Shown piece by piece: positions 1-10,636 of a DNA stretch of 64,000 nt (the first letter of the stretch is position 1; each line of letters begins with the position of its first letter). A program made the position numbers and the translations under genes. The DNA is taken from assembly GCA_016286365.1 (NCBI GenBank), contig JAEESN010000006.1, positions 62,001 to 126,000 on the forward strand, read 5' to 3'. The DNA is from Treponema sp. (lineage in GTDB: Bacteria; Spirochaetota; Spirochaetia; Treponematales; Treponemataceae). The notes below the pieces were generated by a model, which was given only the letters and a program-made list of their open reading frames with translations, was not told where the DNA came from and ran no database searches.

Positions 1-3000
1 GGATAGTGACCCTTTGCACTTCTTGCGTAAACAGAAGGGTTATTTGACTTAAGGCTCTTAAGATTTGTGATTACCTTTGTAATATAAGGAACAATATCTA
101 CCCTGTAGCAGCCTGTAAGAGCTCCGGTCTTTGTGCTTGTACTTCCAGGAGTAGATGGTCTTGCATTTGTATAAGAAACTCTCTTATTAGTTCCATCATT
201 ATCTGGATCGGTATTATCATCAACTAAAATTGGAGATCCCTTATCCATTGCAGTAAACTGGATGGAAACATTTAACGCAGCCTTTGTAGAAATCTGTTCT
301 GTGTCAAAGTGGAATCTGAAGGTTACAATATTCTTACCGTCTGCATCATATTCATCGCTTATAAGCTGGAATACCCAAGGCTTAGCACTAGCTCCTGTGA
401 GGAGAGAATCACCACCTGTTACAGGGTTACCTTCTTCATCCTCGTAGTACATATTTGTAGAAGTCCAGCCCGCAGTTGTTGTAGCGCTTGAATCTCTCTG
501 TGCTATAACAAATTCGTTTCCGCTGTTATAACCAGGGATCTTAGCCTTAATCTTTTCTACAATTACGTTATCTGTAGCAACTCCATCAAAACTGATTTTT
601 CCTGAAACTTTAGCATCACGGTCGCCAGCTCCGGAACCGTTAGTCGTAAATGATGAAGGAAGCTCATTTTCGAGTTCTATGTGTCCGTTCTTCGGATTAT
701 TCTGATAAATCGAGTTATCATCAGCATTCTTCCAGTAGAATGGAGAAACAACAGCTGTTGGAGCCGCACTGTCTGCAATAATGATGTTTACAGGAAGTGT
801 GATTTCTGCCTTTGCGCTGCCGGAAGTTTCATCACCTAAAGTTGAACCATCGGTCTTATCCCAGATTGTAAACTTAAGGTTCTGATTTCCTTCACCAATA
901 TTGATTGCAAGGAAATTCTTAAGAGAAATATTTATAGAAAGATCCGAAGTTCGTACAGAGCCGTCGTTAGAATGTCCTACTCCCGCATAAGTTGTTACTG
1001 CCGTAGACTGAGTAGCCCCTGTCTTTGTCTTATAAGTATACTGCCAGCCGAGCGCTGTATTACCACCGACAATCATCGGCTTAAGTTTTACTGCACCCTT
1101 AACGGTGATAGATTCCGGAATTGTGTATTCTGTAATCCATTCGCCGTCTGTATTCTGACCGTTATAGTATAAACCATCCTTTACGTTGACTACGTTTGTA
1201 AAGGCAGCAGAGTATGTTTCTGTCATTTCGTTTACGGCAATAGAACCGTCGAGGTCTATATCTGTACCAAAGCTTACACCCGCAATTCTTGGAGCGTTGT
1301 TAGAAATCTTTTGTGCAATTGAACATTCTGTATAGTTTCCGGCAGCATCGTAACCCACAAAGCTCATAGTTACGTTACCATCGAGCATATTAGAAGAGTC
1401 GATAGAAGCGTTCCAGCTGTATTCACCGCCAGAGAACTGAACACCTTCAATCATACAGTCACCGTCTCCGTTAGTGATTACATCTGTGTTAGAGTAAACA
1501 ACAGTCTTACCACTTTCCTGAGAGAGGTTATCGATTATCTGTGCATAAGCAAAGTAAACAGGTTTTGCAGTGCCAAAGTCCGGAATAGTTCCATCGAGGA
1601 TAACATTATTACCTGAGATACGTGTAATGCGGTACATTACGTTATCAATCATACATAAGCCGCCTGCACGGATAGTCTTATTTGTGATGTAAGTATTATC
1701 TGTAAGAGTAAGCTCGTTAGAGTTTTCAAGTGTTCCGTTTACCATACGCCAGTATAAGCCGTTTGCCTTACTTACATTTGTTTCGTATGTAATAGCACCT
1801 CCGTTACCAATGCTTCCAAGCTTGATAAAGTTAGAAGTTCCGTCGGCACCTGAGTCAATCATTGAATCTATGAGGTAAAGTCCTTTTACACCGCTTACAG
1901 TTCTTTCGCGTGTATAGAACATTGCAATTCGCTTGAATCCGCTCTGGTTATTTGTACCATTACTTGCTTCTGCGAATGTACCCTGTACAGTGTATGCACC
2001 GTTAGACTGATAGATTCTTCCACCTGCTACAAGGTCTTTACCGTTACCCTTCTTTACTTCGAATTCCGGAGCCTTGTTATCGTAGTAGATTGTAAACTTT
2101 CGCATGTTTCCTGCCTGAGAATCAGAACCATCAGTTACAGAAATTTCGTAATCTATCTTTCCAAAGCTGTCTGCAGTTGTATTTCCTACAGGAATTCTAA
2201 GCATATAGTTTTTAAATTTAGAACCTGTGCTAGGACTAGAGTTTTGTTTTATAGCACGGCCAGTTCCGTCATCGTGTACTACTTCTGAATCGCCTGTACC
2301 TGTTGTCCATACGATGTTGTGATCATCCAGAGTAATCTGACGGATACCACTGTCATCTTCTACAGAACCAACAACATACCACTGCCCTGTTAAGTAAACT
2401 CCGTCTTCGAATGCACGGCTTGCTGATTCTGTAGAGTAGGTATTGTCTGTGTACTGAACGAATCGCCATTGTTCTTCCTGACCGAATGTTGGTGCATCAG
2501 GGTCGATTTCACAGACACAAACTTCAGATTTAGAAACCTTACCTGTAGAGCTTACAGCAAATACCCTGATACCAAGCTTACGGTTAGTTCCGCCAACTTT
2601 TTCGTTGAGTTCCTTGTTACCGTTTATGATGAGGTACCAGTTTAATTTAGAGTTTCCAAGAGATGGAATACCCTTTCCTATTTCTGTTCCAAGGTTAGTT
2701 GTAGTTCCTTCTACGATTACACCTGTAAGATCTTTAATTTCATAAGAAGTAACACCCTTGGCATTCATCAAAGTCTGTAATTCACTTGCCCATCCAGATT
2801 CATTAAAGCCAGTAGCAGGGTCATAAGAAGGGTCAATCTGGAGGTAAACATCTTTTACGCTTGCAGAAACGTCCTGAATATCTGTTGTACCTGTAATACG
2901 GATTGTACCACCGACGCTTGCATTGTTAGATGGATAAGTGATATCGATAGCAGGTTTATCTCCGTTTGGAATTACATCAAAGTAGAAGAGATCCGACATT

Positions 3001-6000
3001 GTTCCGCAGTTTCCAAGTTCATCTGTAGCACGGAGCCATACATAAACCTTTTCTGTCTGATCGTATCCTGCCTGGTCACCTTCGTCTACTTCGTAGAGAG
3101 TGAATAATGATTTTCTTAAAAGCTCTGCGTGATAGCTTGATGAGTCCGGAGTTGTAGTCTTATCGTCATATACAATCTGCCATCCAAGCTTACTTGTATA
3201 GGTTACGTTTGATTCATCTGTAATATCGCGCCAGCCGCCCGAAGGTCCATGAGGAGCATCGGAAGCATCCCTTGTAAGCGCATATTCAACCTTAGAAATC
3301 TTATTGCTGTCCGAAGTAGCACCACGGAGAGTTACGGCAGATGAACCGTAAACCTGTGAACCGCTTGTGTGGTTAGAGATGATGATATCCGGAGCTGTGT
3401 TATCTACGATTACTTCATAAACCTTATTTATACCTGTAGAGCCACTGCTTGCTGCAGCATTATCCTTGATGTTGAACTGGATTTTTGTATTTCCTGATTC
3501 AACTGAGTGGATGTCGAAGGCAGAGATGCTCTCTAAATAACGGGTATCTGAATTACTGATTCCGTAAGTATGAGTTGGTGTCTCGCTTCCAAATGTAGGT
3601 GTTACAAAAGCAACTCCGTTTGTATCGAATGCCTTGTACTTAAAGTAAACGTAACGGTTAGTACCACCAAATTTGTCGGTGATGAGGTTTGATTCAACCT
3701 GCTTCCATGAACCAGAGCTGATTGCCAGAATCTGTGTTTCTGAAAGCTGTTCGGCCGATGTATAGTAATATAATTTTTCAAGGTCCGGAGCGATTGTATC
3801 TACCTTAAGGTAAACAATATCATCTACAGTGCTGCCTGCATCTGAATAACCGAATTTAACAAGATTAACATCTGTAATTTTTGGACCATAAGTATTGAAG
3901 GTTGTACTGTTCACATTCGAAGTAAAGATTTTACCTGTTCTTCCGTCCTTATCTGCTTCTTTTACGCGGAAATATACCTTTTTAGGACCATCACTACTGA
4001 ATGAGAATGACCAGATTCCATTTGCATATTTATTCGGAGCAGAAGACCACTGGCTTTCTGTCGGAACAGAATTGTCTGTAATATCTTTTGCAATAACCTT
4101 AAGGTATTCGATAGCACCATCGTCGTCAGTTACTGTACCTGTAAGATCACTTCTGTTTAACCATACCGGTGTGGCAAGTGCCATTTTCTGTGTCTGACTG
4201 TGTTCATCAACATAAGTCAAAGCAAGGTTAGAGAAGTTGATTACAGGACGATCTGTATCCTGATTTATGATTAAAGGTTTTGCAGCAGAATAACCGATGT
4301 TACCGGCCTTATCCTTTACACCGACTGTAAAGCATACCTTTGTACCATCAGCGATTATATCTGTACCGTTGAGTTTTTGTGTATTTATATTCTTAAACTT
4401 CCAGTTAGTTGTACCGCTCTGTGTAGCACTTACCTTATACCATCCGTTTAATCCAGAGTCTGGAATTACTGTGTTTGCGGCAGGTACGGCAGGGAGTGCA
4501 CTTGTTGTATAAACCTTGTAGTAAAGACCTGTAACAGAATCAATTCCATTTTCATCATCAGATGTTCCCGAGAGTGTTATGATTCCGTTTACCTGAATTC
4601 CGTCTACAGAAGAATCTGCATCTGAAGGGATTTCTGAATCCATTTCTACAACTGGAGCCTGGCGGTCTACTGTAATTGTTGCAACTACGCTTGGAGTTGT
4701 ATTACCGGTTCCTGCAGCATCCTTTGCAGTTGCAGAAAGAGAAATTGTCTTACTTTCCGAAGGAAGAAGGCTTGTTACATCTGCTTCCCAGATTCTTAAA
4801 GTTTCATCCAGAGCGGCAAGAGCCCTTACGTCCGCAGGATCGCTTGATGTTACCTCGCGCAGATTTGCATAGATTACTGTATCCACTCCGTCGCGTGTAA
4901 GGGTGAATGTATCTATTCCGGCAGCAGCGGCATCTGTAGATTTATCCGATACAGTACCCCAGAGAAGAGGCATGTCGTCACCGTTTGTATAGATAATACC
5001 TGTTGAAGTTCTGTTTATGATATCAGAAGGTGGAGTAACGTCAATGTTGATTGAGTAATTTACAAACGGCTGAACAAGTCCTTCAAATTCTACATCACTT
5101 ACAACAACCTCTGCATTTCCAACATTATCTTCTACAACAAGAACAAGGTAGTTATTTCCTTCTTTAAGACCTGTAATTGTGTCCTTAAATGTTGATGTAA
5201 CTGTTTTATAGTATTTATAGTAACCTTTTGAATTAGGTGTACTTGTAAACTTAGTACTATCAGGGAAAATGTGTTCATCATTAGGAACAGAAGGGATTAC
5301 ATAATTTCCATTAATATCTTTCTTTCGTTCTACATTATAGAATACACGCTTATCTTCCTTTTCGGCCAGAGGTGTTATAATTCCTGTAGGTTCTGACATA
5401 ACCTGATTCTTTAAATTTTCATAGAACGCAGTTCTTTCTGATTCATTTGAAGGAACAAGATGTTCATCAGGATAAACCTTGTAATAAATCTTTGCTAAGC
5501 CTGAACCTATTTTCATTTCATCTTCATCATCATTTTCAAAATCTTCAATGTCACCACGGATCTGAATTGTTGTTGTATTACCAAAAGTACCAAATCCGTA
5601 TTTACCACCAACATCGCGGTCTAAATCATTACTCCAAAGAGGATCAGAAGGTGTAATATCATCGTTATTAGCAGAACCTATTCTTATCCTTAAATTCTTT
5701 GCACTGGCATCTATTTCGTCGTTTGATTTAGGAGCCACTTTATCCGAAACGATAATCATAGTGCTCTGGATTTTGTTTCCGGCATAGTCTGTTGCAGTAA
5801 TTGTTACAGTTACTTCTCCGCTGATACCACTTAAATTAAGATCCGAGAACTTAAAGCGACTATCATTTTCAAAAACGACAGGCGATAATCCTGGAATATC
5901 AAGAACTACGCTTTCTATACCGGTATCATCAGTTGCAATACCACTTATTTCGTATCTGACATCGCTGGTATTTCTGATGTAATACTTGTTATTCAAGTAA

Positions 6001-7847
6001 ACATCCTTCAATACAACTTCCGAATTTATAATTTCTTTTCGCTTAAAGAGAATATTCGAAATGCTTGGTTTATCTGAGTCATATTTAAGATTAATTTTTG
6101 CGGTTGTAGAAACAATATCTCCGCTCTTCTTCATTCTGTAAGAAATTGAATCAGGGAATCCAAGTGAGCTTAATTTAGAATAAGTAAATTCTTCTGTTGC
6201 TACCCAGCTTCCTGCAGTCTGTGTGTTTACAGTTATTGGAGTTGTTTCACTGTCTCTGTAAATATAATAAGGAGGCTCTCCGCCATTCCATACTAATTCT
6301 GCATTAAATTTGGCGTGAGTTCCCTGCCATGCTTCTGAATCCTGAGAAATATATTCAGGAACACCCTGTCCGGAAAGTTCAATTTTTTCGTTAGTTGCAA
6401 TGAGTTTAAAAGAATAGTTACCGGCTTCTTCGATTGAGTTTCCAGTTGTATCTCTTCCGTCTACAACAACTCTGTAATAACGGCCTGTATTTAAATCTGT
6501 ATAATTGTTCTTACCAACCTGTTTTGCAGTTTTAAATTTATATGAAGTACCAGTTTTAGTTATCTTTACATCAGGATAACTTCCGGCTTCTTCATGACCT
6601 TCGCTTATAAGATAGATAACAGGAGAACCTGCAATGAATTCACCTACAGAGTTACATTCTCTTAATCCTACAGCAACAGTGCTTACCTTAATCGGCTTTT
6701 TATCAAGACCAGGGCTAACTTCTACTTCAAGATAGCTGTTTCCGTTAGTAACCTGGAAATCAGGATCATCAAGACTTGTATAAGGTGAAGCAAAAGCATT
6801 TCTTGAGTTTACAATGAATGTTGGATTATTCTTTGGGTTTACAGAGAATTTTCCTGTTTCTTCTTTATTTTCAAGTCCATCCAGAATTACAGGATCAGAT
6901 GTTTCCAGCGTACCATTTTGAATATGATAAAGATTTGTAATTTTCTTTGCGGCAACTAAAGCTTCTGCAATTCCATCATCAGTATAATAATAATCAGCAC
7001 AGTTACCCTTATCATCATCTTCTAAAGCATCGCTGTCGTTAACAGGGAATCTTTCTGCACCATCATAAACTTTAATTTTAAAATAGCGGTTAGCTGTACC
7101 ATTGGCATCTTTTTCTGCTAAATCAGCCTGAACATATACTTTATCATACTGATTGACTCCTTCGCTATCGACTACACCATATTCAGCAGCATCAGTTTCT
7201 ACTGTTAATGGAACATTTTTAAGAGTGTATGTATGGAGGAAATCTTCATCGTTACATTCCGGTGTTTTATAAACACTTAATTCAATAAGACCTACGTCGT
7301 TATCATCTGTAGCCTTACCTTCAAGAGTGATTTTTCTTCCGTAAGAATCAAAATCAGTTGAATTGATTGTTGTTCCCGGTCTTGAAAGAATAAGGATTGG
7401 AGGAGTATTATCTATTGTAAATGATGTACTCTGTGTGATTTTGTGGCCGTTGTTATCTTTAATATGAACAATAGCCTGGTAAGGACCATCAACAAGGCCT
7501 TTTGCAACAGGATCTATGATTGCTCTCCAGTCACCATTCTGAATATCATTCTCGTCATAATCCCAGGTAACATCCGAGCCCGAAATTTCCCATGAGCCGG
7601 AAACTCCATCAGTTCTTTTGAGGGTTACCCAGATAGAAGCGATAGAACCATCATCACCCCATCGACCTTTGAGGGCAAATTTATCTCGTATAATAGAAGC
7701 AACTCCAGGGCTTTCTATTGTAATATTCGGTGCTTCGGTATCGACTGTCGATCCAAGTCCTACTTCACAGGAAAAGATAAAAAATATAAATAATAAAAAC
7801 CATGAAAGTTTAACTGTGGCTGCGCGTTTTGTATGCATCCGTTTCAT
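1..7847 (-). CDS. Giant Ig-like repeat lipoprotein (5' part, runs off window)
   Basis: The frame is open from an ATG at 7847 to the window edge, at least 2,615 codons, so the C-terminus is missing. The start follows an AGGAG site. The N-terminus is basic, then hydrophobic, and reaches a Cys in FIFSC, a spirochaetal-type lipobox, so the protein is probably lipidated and surface or periplasmic. The rest is a chain of beta-rich modules whose boundaries carry D-x-x-x-P motifs (DTEAP, DNTPP, DRQAP, DNTAP, DNKAP, DSAAP), typical of bacterial Ig-like domains. Acidic loops such as DDDGAIEY and the phrase YYKVY recur. No enzyme domain is visible. Adhesin or structural surface protein is an inference. 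Confidence 0.85.
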   Translation of the reverse strand, partial: MKRMHTKRAATVKLSWFLLFIFFIFSCEVGLGSTVDTEAPNITIESPGVASIIRDKFALKGRWGDDGSIASIWVTLKRTDGVSGSWEISGSDVTWDYDENDIQNGDWRAIIDPVAKGLVDGPYQAIVHIKDNNGHKITQSTSFTIDNTPPILILSRPGTTINSTDFDSYGRKITLEGKATDDNDVGLIELSVYKTPECNDEDFLHTYTLKNVPLTVETDAAEYGVVDSEGVNQYDKVYVQADLAEKDANGTANRYFKIKVYDGAERFPVNDSDALEDDDKGNCADYYYTDDGIAEALVAAKKITNLYHIQNGTLETSDPVILDGLENKEETGKFSVNPKNNPTFIVNSRNAFASPYTSLDDPDFQVTNGNSYLEVEVSPGLDKKPIKVSTVAVGLRECNSVGEFIAGSPVIYLISEGHEEAGSYPDVKITKTGTSYKFKTAKQVGKNNYTDLNTGRYYRVVVDGRDTTGNSIEEAGNYSFKLIATNEKIELSGQGVPEYISQDSEAWQGTHAKFNAELVWNGGEPPYYIYRDSETTPITVNTQTAGSWVATEEFTYSKLSSLGFPDSISYRMKKSGDIVSTTAKINLKYDSDKPSISNILFKRKEIINSEVVLKDVYLNNKYYIRNTSDVRYEISGIATDDTGIESVVLDIPGLSPVVFENDSRFKFSDLNLSGISGEVTVTITATDYAGNKIQSTMIIVSDKVAPKSNDEIDASAKNLRIRIGSANNDDITPSDPLWSNDLDRDVGGKYGFGTFGNTTTIQIRGDIEDFENDDEDEMKIGSGLAKIYYKVYPDEHLVPSNESERTAFYENLKNQVMSEPTGIITPLAEKEDKRVFYNVERKKDINGNYVIPSVPNDEHIFPDSTKFTSTPNSKGYYKYYKTVTSTFKDTITGLKEGNNYLVLVVEDNVGNAEVVVSDVEFEGLVQPFVNYSINIDVTPPSDIINRTSTGIIYTNGDDMPLLWGTVSDKSTDAAAAGIDTFTLTRDGVDTVIYANLREVTSSDPADVRALAALDETLRIWEADVTSLLPSESKTISLSATAKDAAGTGNTTPSVVATITVDRQAPVVEMDSEIPSDADSSVDGIQVNGIITLSGTSDDENGIDSVTGLYYKVYTTSALPAVPAANTVIPDSGLNGWYKVSATQSGTTNWKFKNINTQKLNGTDIIADGTKVCFTVGVKDKAGNIGYSAAKPLIINQDTDRPVINFSNLALTYVDEHSQTQKMALATPVWLNRSDLTGTVTDDDGAIEYLKVIAKDITDNSVPTESQWSSAPNKYANGIWSFSFSSDGPKKVYFRVKEADKDGRTGKIFTSNVNSTTFNTYGPKITDVNLVKFGYSDAGSTVDDIVYLKVDTIAPDLEKLYYYTSAEQLSETQILAISSGSWKQVESNLITDKFGGTNRYVYFKYKAFDTNGVAFVTPTFGSETPTHTYGISNSDTRYLESISAFDIHSVESGNTKIQFNIKDNAAASSGSTGINKVYEVIVDNTAPDIIISNHTSGSQVYGSSAVTLRGATSDSNKISKVEYALTRDASDAPHGPSGGWRDITDESNVTYTSKLGWQIVYDDKTTTPDSSSYHAELLRKSLFTLYEVDEGDQAGYDQTEKVYVWLRATDELGNCGTMSDLFYFDVIPNGDKPAIDITYPSNNASVGGTIRITGTTDIQDVSASVKDVYLQIDPSYDPATGFNESGWASELQTLMNAKGVTSYEIKDLTGVIVEGTTTNLGTEIGKGIPSLGNSKLNWYLIINGNKELNEKVGGTNRKLGIRVFAVSSTGKVSKSEVCVCEIDPDAPTFGQEEQWRFVQYTDNTYSTESASRAFEDGVYLTGQWYVVGSVEDDSGIRQITLDDHNIVWTTGTGDSEVVHDDGTGRAIKQNSSPSTGSKFKNYMLRIPVGNTTADSFGKIDYEISVTDGSDSQAGNMRKFTIYYDNKAPEFEVKKGNGKDLVAGGRIYQSNGAYTVQGTFAEASNGTNNQSGFKRIAMFYTRERTVSGVKGLYLIDSMIDSGADGTSNFIKLGSIGNGGAITYETNVSKANGLYWRMVNGTLENSNELTLTDNTYITNKTIRAGGLCMIDNVMYRITRISGNNVILDGTIPDFGTAKPVYFAYAQIIDNLSQESGKTVVYSNTDVITNGDGDCMIEGVQFSGGEYSWNASIDSSNMLDGNVTMSFVGYDAAGNYTECSIAQKISNNAPRIAGVSFGTDIDLDGSIAVNEMTETYSAAFTNVVNVKDGLYYNGQNTDGEWITEYTIPESITVKGAVKLKPMIVGGNTALGWQYTYKTKTGATQSTAVTTYAGVGHSNDGSVRTSDLSINISLKNFLAINIGEGNQNLKFTIWDKTDGSTLGDETSGSAKAEITLPVNIIIADSAAPTAVVSPFYWKNADDNSIYQNNPKNGHIELENELPSSFTTNGSGAGDRDAKVSGKISFDGVATDNVIVEKIKAKIPGYNSGNEFVIAQRDSSATTTAGWTSTNMYYEDEEGNPVTGGDSLLTGASAKPWVFQLISDEYDADGKNIVTFRFHFDTEQISTKAALNVSIQFTAMDKGSPILVDDNTDPDNDGTNKRVSYTNARPSTPGSTSTKTGALTGCYRVDIVPYITKVITNLKSLKSNNPSVYARSAKGHY

Positions 7848-8158
7848 AATAATCTCCTGTCCCCTGAATACCCACCATCAAAACCTTTCCAACGTTAAAC
7901 TTATTTAAATAATTTAAACTACCTCAACTCATTTTATCGGCATAAAAGGCCTATTTCTTTACTATAAGACAATTTACAAAATTTAAAGGGATGACTTTTT
8001 AATGAAACTTTGAACGAAATGTATATTTTTAAATGAAAAACAGGCAATAAAGCGTTGGTTACACAATAAGGGCAATCCTACACTCTAAACCCATACAAAT
8101 TTATATCGAGTTTAAAGAAAAATCAAGAAAATTCATGAAAAATTCATATAAATTCATG
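7848..8158. other. Intergenic region upstream of the Ig-like lipoprotein gene
   Basis: AT-rich spacer of about 310 bases between two minus-strand genes. It should hold the promoter of the giant lipoprotein gene and the end of the upstream transcript. I see no tRNA, repeat or clear terminator. Confidence 0.5.
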
Positions 8159-9370
8159 TTATCTTTGTAAAAAATCGCGAATTTTTGCAGTAAATTCGGC
8201 AAATTCTTCTGGTTTTGTCTGAAAAGCGGCGTTATAGAGGTCCGGGAGTGCCCCTGATTTAGTTCCGGCAGCCCAATATCGCACATCATCGGCCTGTTTG
8301 TCAAAAGAACGGGCTCTTGAATTGGCCGGAGCAAGCTGAGTATTATCGGAAAGTGTTTCCTGTGCCTGTTTTGAAAGAAGTGTTTCCAGATAACGGGAAG
8401 CATTACTGTTTTTAGAAAAGAGCATTGCACAGACAGAAGGACAGATTAATCCTGTTTCCACGGTACTAACAAAAGGCGGAATAAGGTATGATTCATAATC
8501 ATCCATAACCTTCCACGGATAAGTTCTATGCACGCTCAAAAATGTAAAAGCAACGGCAGTCTGTTTTTCTTCTATAAAATAAGACATATCGGCAGCAGAA
8601 AGATTGTACCAGCCTTTAAAAAGAAGTCCGGTTTTAGTCCAGTCTTTTAAAAGCTCTAAAGTTGATTTTAATGTCACGTTATTTCCAAGGGGAGTTCCTA
8701 AAAGACTTTCAAAATCAGTTCCCTTTCGTAATTCTGCAATAAGCTTTTTGTATGCCTCTGAGCCACCTGTTTTTTCTACAAGGTTTCCGACAAAAGCAGT
8801 AAGGATTCTGTCGTCTCCGCCATTTAAAACCATCGGTGTAACAAGCTCGCCTTTAGAAGATTCAAGATACTGTACAAAGCCGTTAAAATCTGAAGGAAGC
8901 TCTCCACCCTGTTTAATTGCAGATTTTTTATTATACAAAAGCTCACAGGAATCGAGGAGAAGAGGAAGGCATTTTTTATTCTGAAGAGTTTCGGGAACAA
9001 GAGAAACAGCTTTATAAGAAATTAAGGTTGCAGAAACTTCCAGGGCATCTGTTACTTCGCCTTTCCAGCTAAAAAGAAGATCATATTTTTTTGAAATTGA
9101 TTTTACATTAACATCATCTTTAAGGCTTACAAACTCAAGGTTTACATTTTCTTGGGCAGGGATTAATTCTTTAATATAATTTTCGTACTGCTCGGTAAGA
9201 CCGTAAAAAGCAATGCGTACGTTTTTGTCGGAATGCTTTTTTACAAAGAAAACCGCCGGCAAAAGCAGCAGTAAAAACAAAATGCCACCGCCAATTCCAG
9301 CCAGAATTTTTGGATTAATCTTTGATGTATTTAGTCTGTCTGTTTTTTTCTGCTGCTCTTTTGATTTCAT
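8159..9370 (-). CDS. Membrane-anchored extracellular solute-binding protein
   Basis: 403 residues. A short charged N-terminus is followed by one hydrophobic segment at about residues 24-43, with no lipobox Cys, so the protein is probably tethered to the inner membrane and faces the periplasm. The remainder has the periplasmic sugar-binding (family 1 type) pattern: NVRIAFYGL strand, Y-D-L-L-F-S-W in the first lobe, and a C-terminal region with ANSRARS and an aromatic-rich tail. No permease or ATPase gene is adjacent, so its transporter, if any, is elsewhere and the ligand is unknown. It lies 3 bases from the end of the upstream rpn gene and is probably cotranscribed with it. Confidence 0.65.
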   Translation of the reverse strand: MKSKEQQKKTDRLNTSKINPKILAGIGGGILFLLLLLPAVFFVKKHSDKNVRIAFYGLTEQYENYIKELIPAQENVNLEFVSLKDDVNVKSISKKYDLLFSWKGEVTDALEVSATLISYKAVSLVPETLQNKKCLPLLLDSCELLYNKKSAIKQGGELPSDFNGFVQYLESSKGELVTPMVLNGGDDRILTAFVGNLVEKTGGSEAYKKLIAELRKGTDFESLLGTPLGNNVTLKSTLELLKDWTKTGLLFKGWYNLSAADMSYFIEEKQTAVAFTFLSVHRTYPWKVMDDYESYLIPPFVSTVETGLICPSVCAMLFSKNSNASRYLETLLSKQAQETLSDNTQLAPANSRARSFDKQADDVRYWAAGTKSGALPDLYNAAFQTKPEEFAEFTAKIRDFLQR

Positions 9371-9373
9371 AAC

Positions 9374-10375
9374 CTATTCCTTTTCTGCCGAAAGCTCCTG
9401 AATCTGAGATAGAGTAAGCCCTGTAGCTTGAGCAATCTGCTCTTTACTACAAAAATTCATCTTAAGAAGATTTTTAGCAGTTTCAATCTGGTTTTCTCTT
9501 TTACCTTTTTCAATTCCTTTTTCAAGTCCCTTTTCAATACCTTTTTCAATTCCTTTTTCAAGTCCCTCTGCAATGCCCTGTTCAAAACCTTCTTTTCGTC
9601 CTAATTCCAATCCTACTTTTTTCCCTTCCCTTATGGCGGCATTTTTCATAGTTAATTCATCTGAAACATGCATCCAATAACGAGATTCATGGTACCAGTT
9701 AAGTTCATCCTGACTTATGTTTTTTAATACAGTGAATGCCATTTTAATGCCTCCATTAATTTTGATTAATTCCTGAATAAATTCTTTTTTTTCCGGGACA
9801 GATGCATATAAAAAGAATTTACCCCACATTTGTGCTTTCGTCAACTTTTGAACATTATCTTCCAGGGTTGCAATTTTGGGAAGTTCCATGAATATGACAT
9901 TCAGAGATTTAGAAATTGTTTTTCCCTCATCATTTTTTAAAACATAATGACTGATGCTTTTTTTTGTTGCTTTGTCAAAAACAAAGTTCATAACCGAAAT
10001 TTGAAAAACATCTGGGATTTTATCCCAATCAGTTCCTTTTGGAGTATAATGATTCAAAAGGTGCGCAACATGGTATTCTGCCCGCTTCCCATAATCATTA
10101 CAATGATTTTCACCCTGCATCTCTATATTTGCAATTTTCCCATCAATTTTGCAGTTAATATCAAATTCTGACTGCTTGTCTGTGATGCATTCTCCAGAAA
10201 GCTCATTAGGCTGCAAAACGACATCTGTTACATTACGCTCAAGAATATCACACAAAAAACAAGTTAACGCTTCATGAGCTTGCCTTGATTCATCTGTAAA
10301 CAGAATTTTGAAAATCGGATCTGCACATGGATTTAATAATGCTTTAGAATTTGGCCGGAAATTTGTTTGTACCAT
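9374..10375 (-). CDS. Rpn family recombination-promoting nuclease / putative transposase
   Basis: 333 residues from the ATG at 10375, chosen because AAAGGAAG lies 7 bases upstream; the frame stays open to 10480 but lacks such a site. The N-terminal part is the PD-(D/E)XK nuclease domain of the Rpn family: FKILFTDES, then FDINCKID and IEMQGE carrying the acidic D...E-x-Q catalytic residues. The C-terminal third has a run of degenerate G-(I/L)-E-K-G repeats (about residues 265-300), as is usual in this family, and ends in a small helix-turn-helix-like tail with EQIAQATGLTLSQIQ. Family members are DNases that stimulate RecA-independent recombination. No terminal repeats are visible, so it is not flagged as an active element. 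Confidence 0.85.
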   Translation of the reverse strand: MVQTNFRPNSKALLNPCADPIFKILFTDESRQAHEALTCFLCDILERNVTDVVLQPNELSGECITDKQSEFDINCKIDGKIANIEMQGENHCNDYGKRAEYHVAHLLNHYTPKGTDWDKIPDVFQISVMNFVFDKATKKSISHYVLKNDEGKTISKSLNVIFMELPKIATLEDNVQKLTKAQMWGKFFLYASVPEKKEFIQELIKINGGIKMAFTVLKNISQDELNWYHESRYWMHVSDELTMKNAAIREGKKVGLELGRKEGFEQGIAEGLEKGIEKGIEKGLEKGIEKGKRENQIETAKNLLKMNFCSKEQIAQATGLTLSQIQELSAEKE

Positions 10376-10636
10376 AAAATACTTCCTTTTAGTTTGGATA
10401 AAGACACAATATAGTGCCTTAGTCCAACTGCCAGTTTCAGAAGACTTATGGTAAATAACGTGCAGCCCGAAAAAAAACAAAAACTAAAATAACTGGGCTA
10501 ATAACAAGGACTGCAACCTTTACAAGAAAAAACTAGTGAAAAATTGAAAAAAAATCAAGTCAAACTTGCTTTTTTATAAGCAGGTGATTAAGATTTAAAA
10601 AAAGCTGGGAAAATAAAAAGGAACTCTTTTACATAA

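Noticed and set aside
3895-4197. Plus-strand frames within 1-7847
   Set aside because: They are the antisense of the continuous Ig-like lipoprotein frame and have no ribosome sites.
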